Positions 12,780-25,135 of a DNA stretch of 64,000 bases are shown here, in pieces. The stretch comes from Epiperipatus broadwayi. Taxonomy: Eukaryota; Onychophora; Udeonychophora; Euonychophora; Peripatidae. The stretch lies in assembly GCA_028023455.1 (NCBI GenBank), contig JAQFVV010006199.1, forward strand, positions 6,584,972 through 6,648,971, read 5' to 3'. The position numbers and the translations under genes are program-made. Numbering within the stretch: position 1 is the first letter of the stretch; each line of letters begins with the position of its first letter. Below the pieces are notes generated by a model. The model ran no database searches and was not told the DNA's origin. It saw nothing but the letters and a program-made list of their open reading frames with translations.

Positions 12780-15700
12780 GTTAAAAGGTTTAAAAAATAG
12801 ATTATAATGTATTTATCCGATATTATGAGAATATGTGATTCTCACCTGTGTACCAAATATAAGAGCATAAAGTTAGCAATATTCATCTAGTATCTGATAA
12901 TGTTAGCATTCTGAAAATTCAATATGTATGTATAGATCATAACTTATGCTATGACATTTGTTTATGAAAAAGTTGAATTGATAAAAAAAATTCAAAACAC
13001 ATTATCTATTATTGATTCTCATTTGTAACAAACTATAAAAGCAATTCCATACTAAACATTTATCCTCAAAAGCCCTGTTATGACTAATTACCTAATTACA
13101 CCATACATGCTTAGAGATCACAATTTCTAAAACAACATGCCAAAGGTGCAGTCATATTATCAAATTATTTAAAATCATTGAATGAAATTTGAGCACTATA
13201 CTGGAGATTGATTATTTAATAATATCATTAATTTTTTTTGGAACTGATTTTTTTTTTTTAATTTACATTTCTTAGCCGAGAATTATCCTGGAACCTTTAG
13301 ATTTGGTCTATTATTTTATTACCTATACAATGCAAATTTTTTTCATAATCAAATAAATATTTATAATTAATTTTAATTTATTTTTAACTAATCATTTTTA
13401 AGCAATATTCATTTGTAAATTACATTTAAATTACACTAATAAATTTTTATTTATTTGTTTAGTTTAATACTATTTAAATTTAATTTTTTAAAAGCAATAA
13501 ATACAGTAATACTTTTTAAACATTTTCCATTTTTACGGTTCTACTTATTTGACTGATTTTATTCATATCTATAAAATGTTCTAATCTATGCTGAAAACAA
13601 GAAACAAGGATTTTAGAATAGTAGCATTAAGTTTGTATCAATTTTTTTGCTTCTGACTTTTAATTGTAACATAATTCATAAACTGCCATTGTTTAGAGTA
13701 AGAATGCATTTACGTTCTTATGTAGATATTTTTCTACTCAAACAATTATGTTTCTGATATACAATTCATGTATTTTATAAAGTGAACTATTTGAATTCAC
13801 ATGCTTTGAGGCCATTGTTTGTACCAAACTGTACATTTAAGGTCTGCAAAAAATAATAATAATGGTCTTTTATTTTAATGCAATAATAGTATCCATCAGT
13901 GAATTGAATCTAATATTAAATGTAAGCAATTATAAAAGGGATGCAGATATTATTGTGTAAACCAAGTTTTAATAATTAGTGTTTCAGTAATGTATCTAGA
14001 AATTCCAAAAATAGAAAGAAAAACAAATCACATCTCTAAGAAAACCCAGTATCAGATAGTATTCTTCTCTTCAGTAATCTCTTATGAAAAAATATATTGG
14101 CATCTAGTTGTTCAATTAAATTTCTCTTTTAAACTTCAAATTTCTCTACTTGCTGCTATATCAGTCTAAAATCTTATCAATTTTTTGGCTATAAGCACTG
14201 CTCTTTATTCATATTTTAAAGCTTTCCAAGTACCCATATTTGAAAAAAATAATGTGAAATATATACATTTACATCAATGATATTAATAAATTTGTTTTAA
14301 ACTGAAATAGATGAATGTTTTGAGTTACCTCTTAAAAATTTATTAGCTTTACTTAAGAGTATGTTCATTGTAACCCTGCTTTACATTATGCTATAATATT
14401 GATAGTACATATGAACAAAAATTTTATTTCATAGAGGAATTATATTTCTTTTTTATAGCATGAGTGCTTGCATTTCTATGAACTTTTATATTTTTACCAT
14501 TTTTTTAATTGTTTTAAAAAAGAAAAAAAAGTACATTTTTTATTTTATGAAATCTTCACTCTAGATTTATATATATAATTGCATATGACTGTAAATTTTC
14601 ATATTTTTATTTTGTTGTTTTTTACTCACTGTTGATTACTTTGTAATTTTTTTAAAATTACTGCATTATACTGAAAATAATATATGATCTTTAATTGGGA
14701 AATCAAGTGATTTTGAGAACCCAAGAACACATTAATTTCAATTGATCAAACCATTTTTTTTAAACTTTCCTCAAACATGGATCATTCCAGGAATTCTTAG
14801 TTCTGGTACTGTGACAAAGTGCAGAGGATGTTGCTGTCAATACTTTTTTATATCTATTTTAAACTATTTTCATCTGATTAGCACTCTTTTTAGATTCATA
14901 AAAGATATTATATTCTTTTAATGCTTAAATAATATGAAATTTTGTAATACATTCAATAATGTTTTTATATGACATATTCATGAGTTTTAGAATTAGTATC
15001 TAAAGTATTAATATATACACAAGTAATTTTATTTATTGTTTAACTAATTTTTGAAGTTATAAATATGTAAATTTTTTTTCATTAAATGTATTACAATTTG
15101 TTATAAAATATTAAAATTATATATTGTTACTTGTAACCAATGTTGGGAAGAATAAACATATATATATATATACATAAGAAATTGCCATTTTAAAATAATA
15201 TATCACTGTTGATTACTATATATTGTAATTGTTCTAATGTAATTTATTTTTCTTTTTGTTTTGAAAAATTATTAAAATTCATATTATTTGAATACTATTT
15301 TTTATATATAAAATAAGTGGAAAAAAATGATTACAATAATTAATACATAAAAGTAGATATTTATTTGCACATGTCTTATTGAATCCATCACAATGTGAAA
15401 TAGTTAAAATTTAATCAATAACTTTATTTTTATTTATTTCTATTGATTTTCATTTCTTTAAAGTTCAAAACAAAGAAAATGTCAGTTTTTATAATAATTT
15501 TTAAAATTTTACCAACTGCCTCCAGCAAATGTATTTCTGTGATTATTATATCTAAAAAAAATTTATTACTTCTTTGTTTTATAATAATAAAATTTTACTT
15601 CTATATTTTGGGGACATAGTCCTGTGTACAACATTTATTAACAGCAGAAACTGATAAGTATCTTCCAAGACAGATTTGAACCTCAAGTTTTTAAAATAAT

Positions 15701-16059
15701 ATTTTAATGCTAATTTAAAAACTAATACGTTATACCTTTTTTTAAAAAGGGAATTTAATCATTGATGTCATGAAATATGCTAAAATTTATTAAGCAAAAC
15801 AGTAATATTTTAAAAAGATATTTTTTTCAAGGAAGCATTATTATATCTATCTTTATATTCTTTTCGCTTTTCATTTTTTATCTAAAAATTATATATATTT
15901 ACTTTATATTATTCATTATTATAGATTAAAATTTTTTATAGTACTAAATTACTATAATTTTCTTTTTGTTGTTCTTTTTCTTATGTATTGATTTCTATTT
16001 TTAAATATCATACCATTTACAACTTTCTTAAACACTTTAACAATACTATTTTTTTATAT
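12780..16059. other. AT-rich intergenic or intronic sequence
   Basis: Long A/T runs and TATA repeats (for example near 15160). No ORF, repeat pair or RNA motif recognised. Confidence 0.6.
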
Positions 16060-16069
16060 CAAAACTTTA

Positions 16070-16108
16070 TTCTTACAGTTTTGACTGTTCTGCAATCACA
16101 TCAGAGCT
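16070..16108 (-). ncRNA. Degenerate hammerhead-like ribozyme at Penelope 3' end
   Basis: On the minus strand: CTGATG, a 5-bp stem II (GATTG...CAGTC, one G-U pair, loop CAGAA), then AAAAC where an active hammerhead needs GAAA. Adenine-9 is also lost. The spacing and stem II fit the small type I hammerheads described in Penelope-like elements, and its position just past the GIY-YIG domain supports this. Probably inactive. Confidence 0.5.
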
Positions 16109-16629
16109 ACAATATTTAAATATATAAGTATACAATTAATAAATTTTATACACATATACATAATTAAATACATAAATAAAACATACATTTTAACATAACC
16201 ATTATAAATAATCATTTCTCACTTTATTACTTTACTCTTAATTAATTTTATCCACATTTATTTTATATTTAAATTATTTATTATAATCTTAATTTTTTAA
16301 TTTTAAAAAACTTTAACTTTTTATTGTACTATTTAATACATATTATTGTCTTTTTATTTATAATTTCTATCAGCTTCTAATCTTTTCTTATTCTTATTAA
16401 ATATTTTATAATTAACTAAGTATTAACTTTGGACATTACAAATTACCTTTTTATATTACAAAATTACTCACCTCTTTACAATCCTATTTCTAAAAACCCA
16501 ACTGACAAAATTTTCAAATTTGTATACTTGCTTAACACCTCCCTCTATCGTCATTTTCTTCAACTTTATTCTTTTAACCTTTTTCACATTCAAACTATTA
16601 TTAATAATAATTGTTTATAAAATTATTGT

Positions 16630-16910
16630 CTTTAACACAAAATCCATATTAAGATTTTGTTTTATATTTTTAATCAATATTGCCTCTTCAATTTTTTTAT
16701 CCCTTTTATTTGTATAATTAATTATTTTTATACTATTTTTCTTAAACTTATGAGCTGTTGCTAATGAATGCAAATAAATAGGTGATCTCTTATCTTTTTT
16801 ATGTTGAATTATTGAATTCTTTCTCTCTCCTATATAATTAGTTTTTTATATTTTTAATTTTACATTATTTGCATTCAATTTTATATACTCCATTTTTGCA
16901 TTTTTTTACT
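16630..16910 (-). pseudogene. GIY-YIG endonuclease domain of the Penelope element
   Basis: Reading minus strand, a cysteine-bearing lead KCKNGVYKIECK is followed by a stop, then KTNYIGERKNSIIQHKKDKR and YLHSLATAHKF. This matches the EN+ Penelope nuclease (G-Y-I-C--C, YIGET-R, R--EH, then A-H----GH). The GIY tyrosine and the YIG are visible; the family arginine after YIGET is displaced and the domain is broken by a stop. It places the element in the GIY-YIG-containing Penelope group rather than the endonuclease-less telomeric group. Confidence 0.75.
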
Positions 16911-17139
16911 TTTTTCACATATTTATTATCTAATATATTAAGTATATTGTTCCTTCTTTTATTTACTATCTTAAATTTTATTACATTATTAAACTTTTTA
17001 TTAATTTTAATAATTGTTTTCTTCATACTTTATACAATAGTATTATTATAAGTTTTAATAACTATATATTTATTCTCATCTGTTTTATTTTTTCTACATA
17101 CTATCCCTTTATTTTTGTTAAATTTTTATTCTGATTTTC

Positions 17140-17355
17140 TTATACTTCTATAACTTTTTCTGGATATTCATTATCTCTAAACTCTTTAATTATCAATTCT
17201 ACCTGTTTGCCATAATCTTCATTTGAGCAATAATTCCAAACTCTATATATTCTTGAATTTATAGTACTTATTTTATATTTAACATTTATATTCAAATTCC
17301 AATTACTTATATTACTATCTATATTATTTTTTATACAGATGTCTCTACCCTGCAT
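17140..17355 (-). pseudogene. Penelope element, thumb/linker fragment
   Basis: A 71-residue open piece of the same element. It contains NNIDSNISNWN (family: 'YRKPTHTDRYLNWNS') and KISTINSRIYRVWNYCSNEDYGKQ, followed by EFRDNEYPEKVI (family: 'L--NGYP--FI'). It lies between the reverse transcriptase core and the GIY-YIG domain, as expected. It stops at 17140 and was probably contiguous with the nuclease part before decay. Confidence 0.75.
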
Positions 17356-17565
17356 TCACCATTTTTATGTGACTTCTTTAACAAAATATCTAAATATGAT
17401 AACTTATTATCATTTTCTTTTTCTATTATAAATTTTATATTTTTATCTAACTTATTAATCTCTTCAAGATATATATCTATTTAAATGCCTTTGATCTTAT
17501 TAAAAAAACAAGAACATACCTTTTTATAAAAATTGAACTATTACTATTATTAATCATTAAATCTT

Positions 17566-17817
17566 CTATTTTCTTGATTTATATATATATATATTACTAA
17601 GTACCCCCTTTAATGTCCCTCCTATTAGTAATCCTTTCTTTTGTTTATAATATTTTCCATTACAACTAATACTTATTATTTCTCTCAATTTCTCTATTGG
17701 TATTTTAATTTCTTTATATTCATCATTTCTATATCTTTTTATTGCTAACTCTATTGTTTTTTCCACATTTATATTTGTGCTGCACATTGACACAACATCT
17801 ATTTTTACCATAGTCAA
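17566..17817 (-). pseudogene. Penelope reverse transcriptase palm fragment
   Basis: The longest open piece of the Penelope element, 83 residues. It contains the LDVVS/TNI region (here KIDVVSMCSTNINVEK), the helix around IPIEKLREII, then CNGKYYKQKKGLLIGG and VLSNIYI. In intact relatives the last part reads G-Y-Q--G--MG---SP-L-NI. Here the SP pair is replaced by KG. The frame closes soon after NIYI, and the catalytic aspartate pair that should follow about 25 residues later is gone. Non-functional remnant. Confidence 0.85.
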
Positions 17818-18799
17818 CTTAGAATTATTATATTCATTTATTTTATCTTTAACTTTTTTTTATTAACTCTTCATTATTTTTAATATAAAAACTATTTATC
17901 ATTAATATATTTCTTAAAAATATTATTTGATATCCATTTAGATATTCTATCAAAATATGAATTTGTACCATTTATAATTGGTCTTAAAGGCACCCCTTCT
18001 TTAAATATTTTTGATGCTCCATATATTCTTGCCATACCACAATCTTTATTTCCCAAAAATGCAGATATTTTTCTATTTATTAATCCATTATTATATAATT
18101 CTTTTAACTAACTCATAAATCTTCCCATTTTTTAATTTAGTATCACCTTTCTTTATTTTAATAAAATACTCCTTTGACAACAATTCATTTATTTTACCAA
18201 TTTATTCTTCTTTATTCATTAATACTAATTTATTACTTTTATCTGCCTTTATAAACACTATTTCTTTCTCATATTTATCTCTTATTTCTTTAACATTTTT
18301 TATTTTAATTACATTATTTAAATTATTTATCCCCTTATTTTTCTTTTATCCTTATTTTCAATACTTAATTTTATTTATTTTATGTCCCATCCATAATTTA
18401 TCCTTTATATTAATTACATTATTAATATCCTTATTTTTATAATATACCGTAATTACTCTCTAAATATTTTTGTGCTATTTTCTTTACTAATGCTTGCAAT
18501 TCTATTATATCCTTATTTTTGCATGCTCCATATGATTCATATTTTATATCTTTACTTAGTATATTCTTTTCTTCTTCAGTTAGCTCAATATTCATTAAAT
18601 TACAAATCTTCTGTTCATATTTATTAAGTCATTTATTAATTTCTTTTCCATTTTTTAACCTATCCATTTTCTTCTTATGTCTTATTATTATATTCCTGTT
18701 TATAATGTCCATCTTTTCATTACATAATTTCCTAAAAATCTCTTCTTCTTGTGGGGATGATAACTCTATATTTATTCATATCTTTGAAAGATAACTTAG

Positions 18800-19080
18800 A
18801 ATTTACTTATTTGTAATTTCCAATGAATTAATAAAAATCATTCTGTAATTACAGCAATAATACAAATAATAATGTCTCCATTTGTACAGGTTTTCTATCA
18901 CAGTTTTATTATCATTGCATAATTTTTGTGTAGACCAAACAATCTGCTTTTTAAATATTCAAATGTAAAAAATAATAAATATTCAATCAATAAAATTGAT
19001 ATTTTAAACATATAAAATAATAATAATAATAATAATAATTATGTATAATAAACATATAAAATAATAATAATAATAATGTG
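18800..19080. repeat. (AAT)n-rich AT stretch
   Basis: Two short runs of AAT units (about 19016-19040 and 19057-19075) separated by a partly duplicated segment containing AACATATAAAATAAT. Otherwise plain AT-rich sequence upstream of the Penelope element. Confidence 0.7.
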
Positions 19081-21412
19081 CAATTATGTATAGGCATATA
19101 TAAAAACAACAGATTTAAAAAAATTATTTGATCACATAATGATTTATTTAAAGAATATAATTAATAATATTTGAACTCTCTACACCAATTCAAAGAACTT
19201 TGAAACTGTGTTGTTAATAAATAACAGAACACTGATAGAAATACAATTTGAATCTCCAAAAACATATATGTAAAAACCTAAAATTTTGTAGGTATATATG
19301 CAAGCCTCAACACTGGTTCGTAAATTTGTACACAAATTATATTTAATCTTTGTTCATGTAGACTAGAGTTCAAATGTATATATACTTATATTACTTCAAT
19401 GTCCTCTAAATAATCCAATACTTTTGCCCTAATCAGAAATGTAACCTCCCCCATCTGACCTATGTAGTAGTTTACATTAAAACTTCATGCAAATAAAACA
19501 ATCATTTATGTAAGCATATGTTTGCCAAAAGAAATCAAGTAAAAAAATCGTTTTGGTCTTAATAAAGTTCCTTTTTGAAACATAAAAATATTAAAATATA
19601 TTAATATAAAAAGTAATAATGAAATAAATAAATAAATAATATCTTTATATAAAAGAAATAAAAAATGATGTAAGTTATTCAAATTGCAAACATATAACAA
19701 AAATTGATTAAATTTAATGGATGAAATATACATATGCCATGAAAATAATATGATAAAATTATGATATCAAATGATTATCTCAATTTATTGTTTCTGTTTC
19801 TTTGTATTTTTGACATCATTTATCTAATTGTTGTTTTTTTTTTTGTCCTGGAACTAGCACTATAGAAATATTTGTAACCGTTTTTTTTTTACATTATTTT
19901 TTCTTGAACTATCATTTTACCACATTGAACATTGACAAATTAAAGTCCAAATGCAATGTTTTCTTGTATGAATATTTTTTTAATATGAAAAGATATTTTT
20001 ATTTTAATTTAAAAAAGTAATAATCTTAATTTTATTTTAATATAAACAATTTTGTAATCATGTAAAAGATTTTTTTTAAAGCAGAAATCTATTTTAAAAC
20101 TGTTTTATGTTAATTTAAAGTTAAGTTCCTTCCCTCAATAGTTTATTTGGTCATAACTCCCCACCCCTATCCTTTTTTTTTAATTTTTTTTTTAAAGTTA
20201 ATTGCATAGTGAACCCTGATTTGCAGATGCAGTAAGATTGTCATATTCACTGATGCATTTATCTGCTATTTTAAAAATATATAATAAAAAATAAAATTAG
20301 AAATTAATAAAAAAAAAGAAATTCTACTTTTTAATTCATACTTCAATTACCATATACTACATGCTAATTATAAAATATTACAAACAACCTGATTTAATGG
20401 CTACTTATACTAAAAAACCACGGAGTTACAATTATAGATAATAACATAAATATAGCCTCTCCAGTTTTCAACCAAATAAATAAATATCTTCATTACTTTA
20501 TATCTTTGCAATTAATTTTATTGTTATCTTGATGTTTGAAAATTATTAATATTAAATTATTTTATTCATCTGCTTGTAGGATTTTTTTTAAATGTTTGAA
20601 CCAATTTTTATTAATTTCAGTTGACATTTTTACTATATATATATATTTCCATTGATGGTATATATATATATTATATAGCTTCTGGTACTATTCTCGGATT
20701 TGCATCTTCCATATAGAATCTTGGAACCAAATGCCATGGATATGATAGTACTATCATATTTTTTAATCCTTTTTTTATTTTGATACACTTTTTTTAAAAA
20801 TAAGTTTTCATATATGTGTGTGTTTAAATATTAAAATTTTTATTTTTATATGCAGAGCAGCAATAATAGTAATTTTGCAAATGTTCTTGCTCCCAGATTT
20901 ATTGAGACACAATAAGAAAATAAATAATGATTTTTATATATATAATATTAAATGCAGTAAACTAAAAATTATTTTTTTTAATAAAATAAAAATGCTAAAA
21001 TATACTGTGTTATCTAATTACTATAATTAATATTAACTCTGATTTTTTTAAAAATATGTATTTTCTGTGATAATGGAATTCTGTCTATTATATTATAAAC
21101 ATTTTGCAACTAATTAATGTAAAATGTATTGAATCATAATGTCTGAATTATATATTTCTATAAATAATTATTAAATTGTTTTCATCCATAATTTTTATTA
21201 TGCTATCTTTTTTTTTTCCAGGCCTGTTTATATTGTATATTAAATAATATAAAAATTTTAAAAAACATGTAAATTTATAAGAATAATGCATTTTTGCAAA
21301 CAAAAATTATCAAAAAACAAACAAACAAAAAACAATCCAATAAACATAATTTAAATGTATATTTGTAATTAATAAAGATTAAGAAACTTCAAACTAATAA
21401 TATACACATACA
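19081..21412. other. AT-rich sequence without recognised gene
   Basis: Only low-complexity tracts, including ATAT runs near 20635-20675. Frames at 19506 and 20818 look like AT-composition artefacts. Confidence 0.6.
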
Positions 21413-21660
21413 CTAGTGCCACCAAGTACAAGCCTTCATAATCCATGGATGCAGGAAGATTTTGTATAAAATCTCTAGCCAGTGTCTAATCATTTAACAT
21501 TCCCAGACTAGTTTCTATCTTGTGGCTTTCATCAGTAAGGAATTTTGGATTTGAGAGCATTGTACCTAGATCTTAGCATCTAAGACACTGGATTGGGATT
21601 TTATGCAAAAACCTTCCTGCATTCATTGATTATGAAGGCTTGCACTTGTTGACACTACTG
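21413..21660. mobile_element. Foldback element with hammerhead-like centre
   Basis: Arms 21413-21488 and 21587-21660 are imperfect reverse complements (AAGCCTTCATAATC with GATTATGAAGGCTT; AGCCAGTGTCT with AGACACTGGATT). The central 100 bases carry a hammerhead-like motif (21499-21543). On the minus strand there is also a weak pol III B-box-like CTCTCAAATCC (about 21551-21562), so it may be a small SINE-type retroelement. Confidence 0.75.
21499..21543 (-). ncRNA. Hammerhead-like ribozyme motif (type I)
   Basis: Minus strand order: ATTCCTTA, CTGATGA, 13 bases, GAAAC, TA, GTC, TGGGAAT. The first and last blocks pair as stem I (ATTCC with GGAAT plus a G-U). GAAAC-TA-GTC forms the minimal two-base-pair stem III with the cleavable C. 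All invariant core bases are present. Stem II (AAGCCACAAGATA) does not pair convincingly, so activity is doubtful. Confidence 0.6.
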
Positions 21661-23984
21661 TATGGAGAGTTTGTTACTCTTATTTACAGCATGTGTAAGC
21701 ATATGAAATGATGATCATGTGAAGCTTCAAACTAATGATGTAGAAATAACAAAACAATCCACTGAGAAAATAATAAACTAAAAAAAAAATCAGTTGTAAT
21801 TAAAAGGATAAAAGATTAAAAACATTGTGTTACTAATAATGGAATGTATTTAAAAAGTTTTAAAAAATTTAAATTTTTAGTTCATTATTGTTTAAATAAT
21901 AATTTTGCCATTTGTAACTAATCAATAATAATAAAAAAGTATAAACTTGGTCTGAATTTAATGCATATGTCGATATGGAAAATAATATGATGAACTTCAG
22001 ATATAAACCGTATTTTGTAAATATATTAAAATAATAACTTCTATATGTCATATGCAAATGTGTATATTGAATTAGAAAGATGTTTGTACCTAAATAGCAT
22101 TTTTTATATGGCTGAGGATACAAAAAATAATAGTAATTAAATGATTACTTGTTTGAGAAATCATGTAATCAGAACTGAAAGATTGAGCCTTAACTCTTAA
22201 GAAGCCTTTAATTCATGAATCCGTTATTCTACTTTTGCCCTAATCTGCAAGATCACAGTCTGAATATGACCAAAGAATCAAAATATAGCACACAATCAAA
22301 CTTAGTAGAAATATTTCTAAAACTATAATAAAAAGAATGTAATTGGAACAATTTTTTATAGATTTTATTTATTAACTGCTTTATAAGAAACAATCTTGAA
22401 AGTATTGACTCCTTTAATCAAACTTTGATTATCCAAATTACAAATTTATTTGGATAATACAGATTATTATATTTTTCAAGTACTTTATGTTAGTTGCAAT
22501 ATTTTCTTTACTTTTAATTCCAGATATCTAATTTATAATCATAAATAAAATCAAGTAAGAAATTAATTGAAAACACTTCTCTGAATATTAATTCAAATAA
22601 CCAAATGTATTTTATTGCATCATTTGCTCTAATAGCTAATAAGTATCGGCTTAATTTTTTTTGTTTCTCATTTCTATAAGTTTAGTATAATTTCTCCTGG
22701 AAAAATAAATTTATTTAAATATTAGTTTTACCAAAAGCTAAAGCTCCTTTCAAATGACTAAATTTCTGCTAACAGATCGTCCGATATTGCAAAAATGAAA
22801 ATATTTTCAAACTGAAGGGGTACATAATCTAGTTATTGAACCAGCGTTAGTCTTCCTATTATCAGATGCACTCTTTTTCAAGATTCTATGTCTTGTTCTA
22901 TTATTCTTCTAAATATCGTTTCTCTTATAATCATTTTATTTTATATCTTTCAACAAATCATTTTAGAATTTTGTATGATTATACTTTATTAAATTCGTTC
23001 TAAATTTTATGCTTTTTTTTTTTAATTATTCCCCTTTTTCATTTTAACCATTATTAAAATACTTTTAAATATCTAATCCTACCTTTTTAACTTATAATTA
23101 ATTTATAGACAATGATGACATTTTTTCCTCTCCATTTTATTTAACCTTAGTGTAAACACTGGAAAAAAAAGTTAGTTTTTTAGTTGAAAGCACGAGGTTT
23201 TTGCCATACCCAGCTTGGATTAATATATATGTATATGCATATATATTTACACTCACATGTCAATTGTAAAATAAATAATAAACATACTTTTAAAGTATTT
23301 AAATTTTGTCTCGTAATTATATTTATTTAAATTTTTAATAAAGCTGTTGTGACATCTGAAAGGAAATCAACACTTATCTCATTTGATAAAGCTCTTCACT
23401 TTGATTTGCATTTTAAAGTTCTGTTTATATCGTTTGAGTTTTTATTTCAATATATTTTGTGATTCTGAACAAAGCTTTCAGTTTTGTAATCTTTTTTTGT
23501 TTTTGTTTAAATTCAAAATATTTAATCAACTTGGCATAAATTTGATTCAAAACCTTTTAGAATTAATAAGCTGACTTCTGCTTAGAATATTAAACAGTTT
23601 GTTACTTGCTCAATTGTTACTTACATCAAATGACATCACCTTTATAAGTAGGACTAAACAGCAGTGAATAAATTAAACTGCATGCCATCAAGATAAACTT
23701 GGAAGTAAATTTTTTTACAAATTAAAATAGTTAATAAAAATATATACAATATAAATTAATTGGAAAATTTACTTTAGATTTTTACATATACCATGTATAT
23801 TTTTATGTGTTGGTTTTTTCTTTGTTATGCGCCTTTGCGATATTTGAATAGCTATTATTTCAGAGATTGACTAATATAAGTTTACAACATTATGGTGAGT
23901 GTGGTGAGCATTTATAATACATATAAATGTAGTATGATAAAACAGTATTAGTTCTAAATATATATATATCTAATCTTTAAAAGC
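21661..23984. other. AT-rich sequence without recognised gene
   Basis: A CTTCAAACTAATGATGTA block near 21724 echoes CTTCAAACTAATAATATA at 21387, on both sides of the foldback at 21413; perhaps old flanking duplication. Otherwise nothing recognised. Confidence 0.5.
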
Positions 23985-24051
23985 ATGGTGAAGTGATTAG
24001 TATGTTTGCCTCCATCTTCATAACCTGGGGTTCAAATTCAGGTAGAACATG
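23985..24051 (+). mobile_element. tRNA-derived SINE head
   Basis: GGTGAAGTGATTAG (box A region) is followed about 30 bases later by GGTTCAAATTC (24029-24039, box B), then an AT-rich tail. The order and spacing are those of a tRNA-derived pol III promoter. No intact cloverleaf acceptor is visible, so it is a SINE relic rather than a tRNA gene. Ends are uncertain. Confidence 0.6.
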
Positions 24052-24477
24052 ATTTTTTTAAGTAGCTATGGATTTTTGAGCAATTTAGGATTTGTTTTAA
24101 ATAACTATTTCGTAATCAGGCCAGATAGTTATTTAAGATATCTATCTATTCCTAGAAAATAATCAAGAAAAAAAAACATAAAAACGCCCACCAAATAATT
24201 GTTGATTAACCTGGTAAGTAATACCTTCTTCTATATAGGGATATTATAAGAAGCTTTTGCTGCAGGGGTCTATTAAACATTGTTATTTTAGAAAGATTTA
24301 TTTTAATTAATAAAGATATAATATTTGAAATACAGGCATTCTTCATATACCTGGAGCTTAATTGTAAATATACGGGATTTGAACAAAGACTTTCAAGCAC
24401 CCTTCAACTATCCACACTATCTTATATCACTGATACCCATGACCACACCCATGTAGAAAACATAAATAATCACCAAT

Positions 24478-24520
24478 ATACATATTTTGTACTGAACCAG
24501 CATTCATCAATTGGTCCAGA
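24478..24520 (-). ncRNA. Hammerhead-like motif, unit 1
   Basis: Minus strand: TTGATGA (24504-24510; first C lost), stem II ATGCTG-GTT-CAGTAC, then AAAA (24485-24488) instead of GAAA. Clearly homologous to units 2 and 3 and decayed. Confidence 0.4.
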
Positions 24521-24694
24521 TCATCATCTCCCACATATATATATAATCAGTGCTCAGTCTGTATTAAAATAGCAAATCTTCATACTTTAATGGACAGGCA
24601 TCAATCTACTCCGACTTCCAACTCATGGAACTATCCATACTATCTTATACCACTGATACCTATGACCACACACTTGTAGAAAAGATAAATAATC

Positions 24695-24745
24695 ACCAGT
24701 ATACATTTTTCGTACTGAACCAGCATTTTCCAGTTGGTCCAGATC
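24695..24745 (-). ncRNA. Hammerhead-like motif, unit 2
   Basis: Minus strand: CTGGAAA (degenerate CTGATGA), stem II ATGCTG-GTT-CAGTAC, then an intact CGAAA (GAAA at 24708-24711). It keeps the 3' core strand that units 1 and 3 have lost, but has lost the 5' core. Confidence 0.4.
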
Positions 24746-24960
24746 ATCATCTCCCATATATATAATCAGTGCTCAGTCTTTATTAAGATAGAAAATCTTC
24801 ATACTTCAATGGACAGGCATCAATCTACTCCAGCTTCCTACTCATGGTCAAAGAGTTGGAGGTTGGAGTAGATTGAAGCCTGTCCATTGAAGTATGAAGA
24901 TTTGCTATCTTAATATAGACTGAGTACTGATTATATATATATGTTTGGGAGATGATCTGG

Positions 24961-25010
24961 ACCAACTGATGAGTGCTGGTTCAGTATAAAATACATATAT
25001 TGGTGATTAT
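24961..25010 (+). ncRNA. Hammerhead-like motif, unit 3
   Basis: CTGATGA (24966-24972), then a 6-bp stem II (GTGCTG, loop GTT, CAGTAT), then AAAA where the core needs GAAA. CCAA before CTGATGA pairs with TTGG after an AT-rich stem III, consistent with stem I. The core guanine is missing and the cleavage site cannot be fixed. Confidence 0.42.
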
Positions 25011-25135
25011 TAATCTTTTCTACATGTGGGTGGTCATGTGTATCAGTGGTATAAGATAGTGTGAAGGGTGCTTGAAAGTCTGTGATCAAATCCCATATAT
25101 TTTTAATAAAGATGTTTAATAAAGCAGACTGCAAA

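Larger units (their letters stand above)
16060..18800 (-). mobile_element. Penelope-like element with GIY-YIG endonuclease, decayed
   Basis: A minus-strand retroelement relic read through many frameshifts and stops. In coding order: a lysine-rich N-terminal part (about 18790-18500); KADKSNKLVLMNKEE near 18220 (the RT0-like KADK motif of Penelope RTs); RIYGASKIFKEGVPLRPI (about 18045-17965), matching the family's 'RIYG-PKIHK-G-PLRPI'; KIDVVSMCSTNINVEK and a GLLIGGTL-K-VLSNIYI stretch (17817-17590), matching palm motifs; then KENDNKLSYLDILLKK near 17400 and RVWNYCSNEDYGKQ (17250-17200). The C-terminus has GVYKIECK and NYIGERKNSIIQH (16905-16770), a GIY-YIG nuclease. The Tyr-x-Asp-Asp active site is absent: near 17530 KRYV runs straight into LVFL. 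A hammerhead-like 3' motif follows at 16070-16108. Element boundaries are approximate. Confidence 0.85.
24340..25135. mobile_element. Compound foldback of three related units (two direct, one inverted)
   Basis: Unit 1 (about 24388-24629) and unit 2 (24630-24848) are direct copies; unit 3 (24847-25130) is inverted. Shared blocks: ACTATCTTAT-CCACTGATACC, CTGAACCAGCAT, ATCATCTCCCA, ATCAGTGCTCAGTCT and CAATCTACTCC. The outer ends of units 1 and 3 both carry an ACTTTCAAGCACCC block next to a B-box-like TTCAAATCCC read outward, suggesting tRNA-derived heads facing away from each other. Each unit contains the same hammerhead-like motif (see separate entries). Confidence 0.8.
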
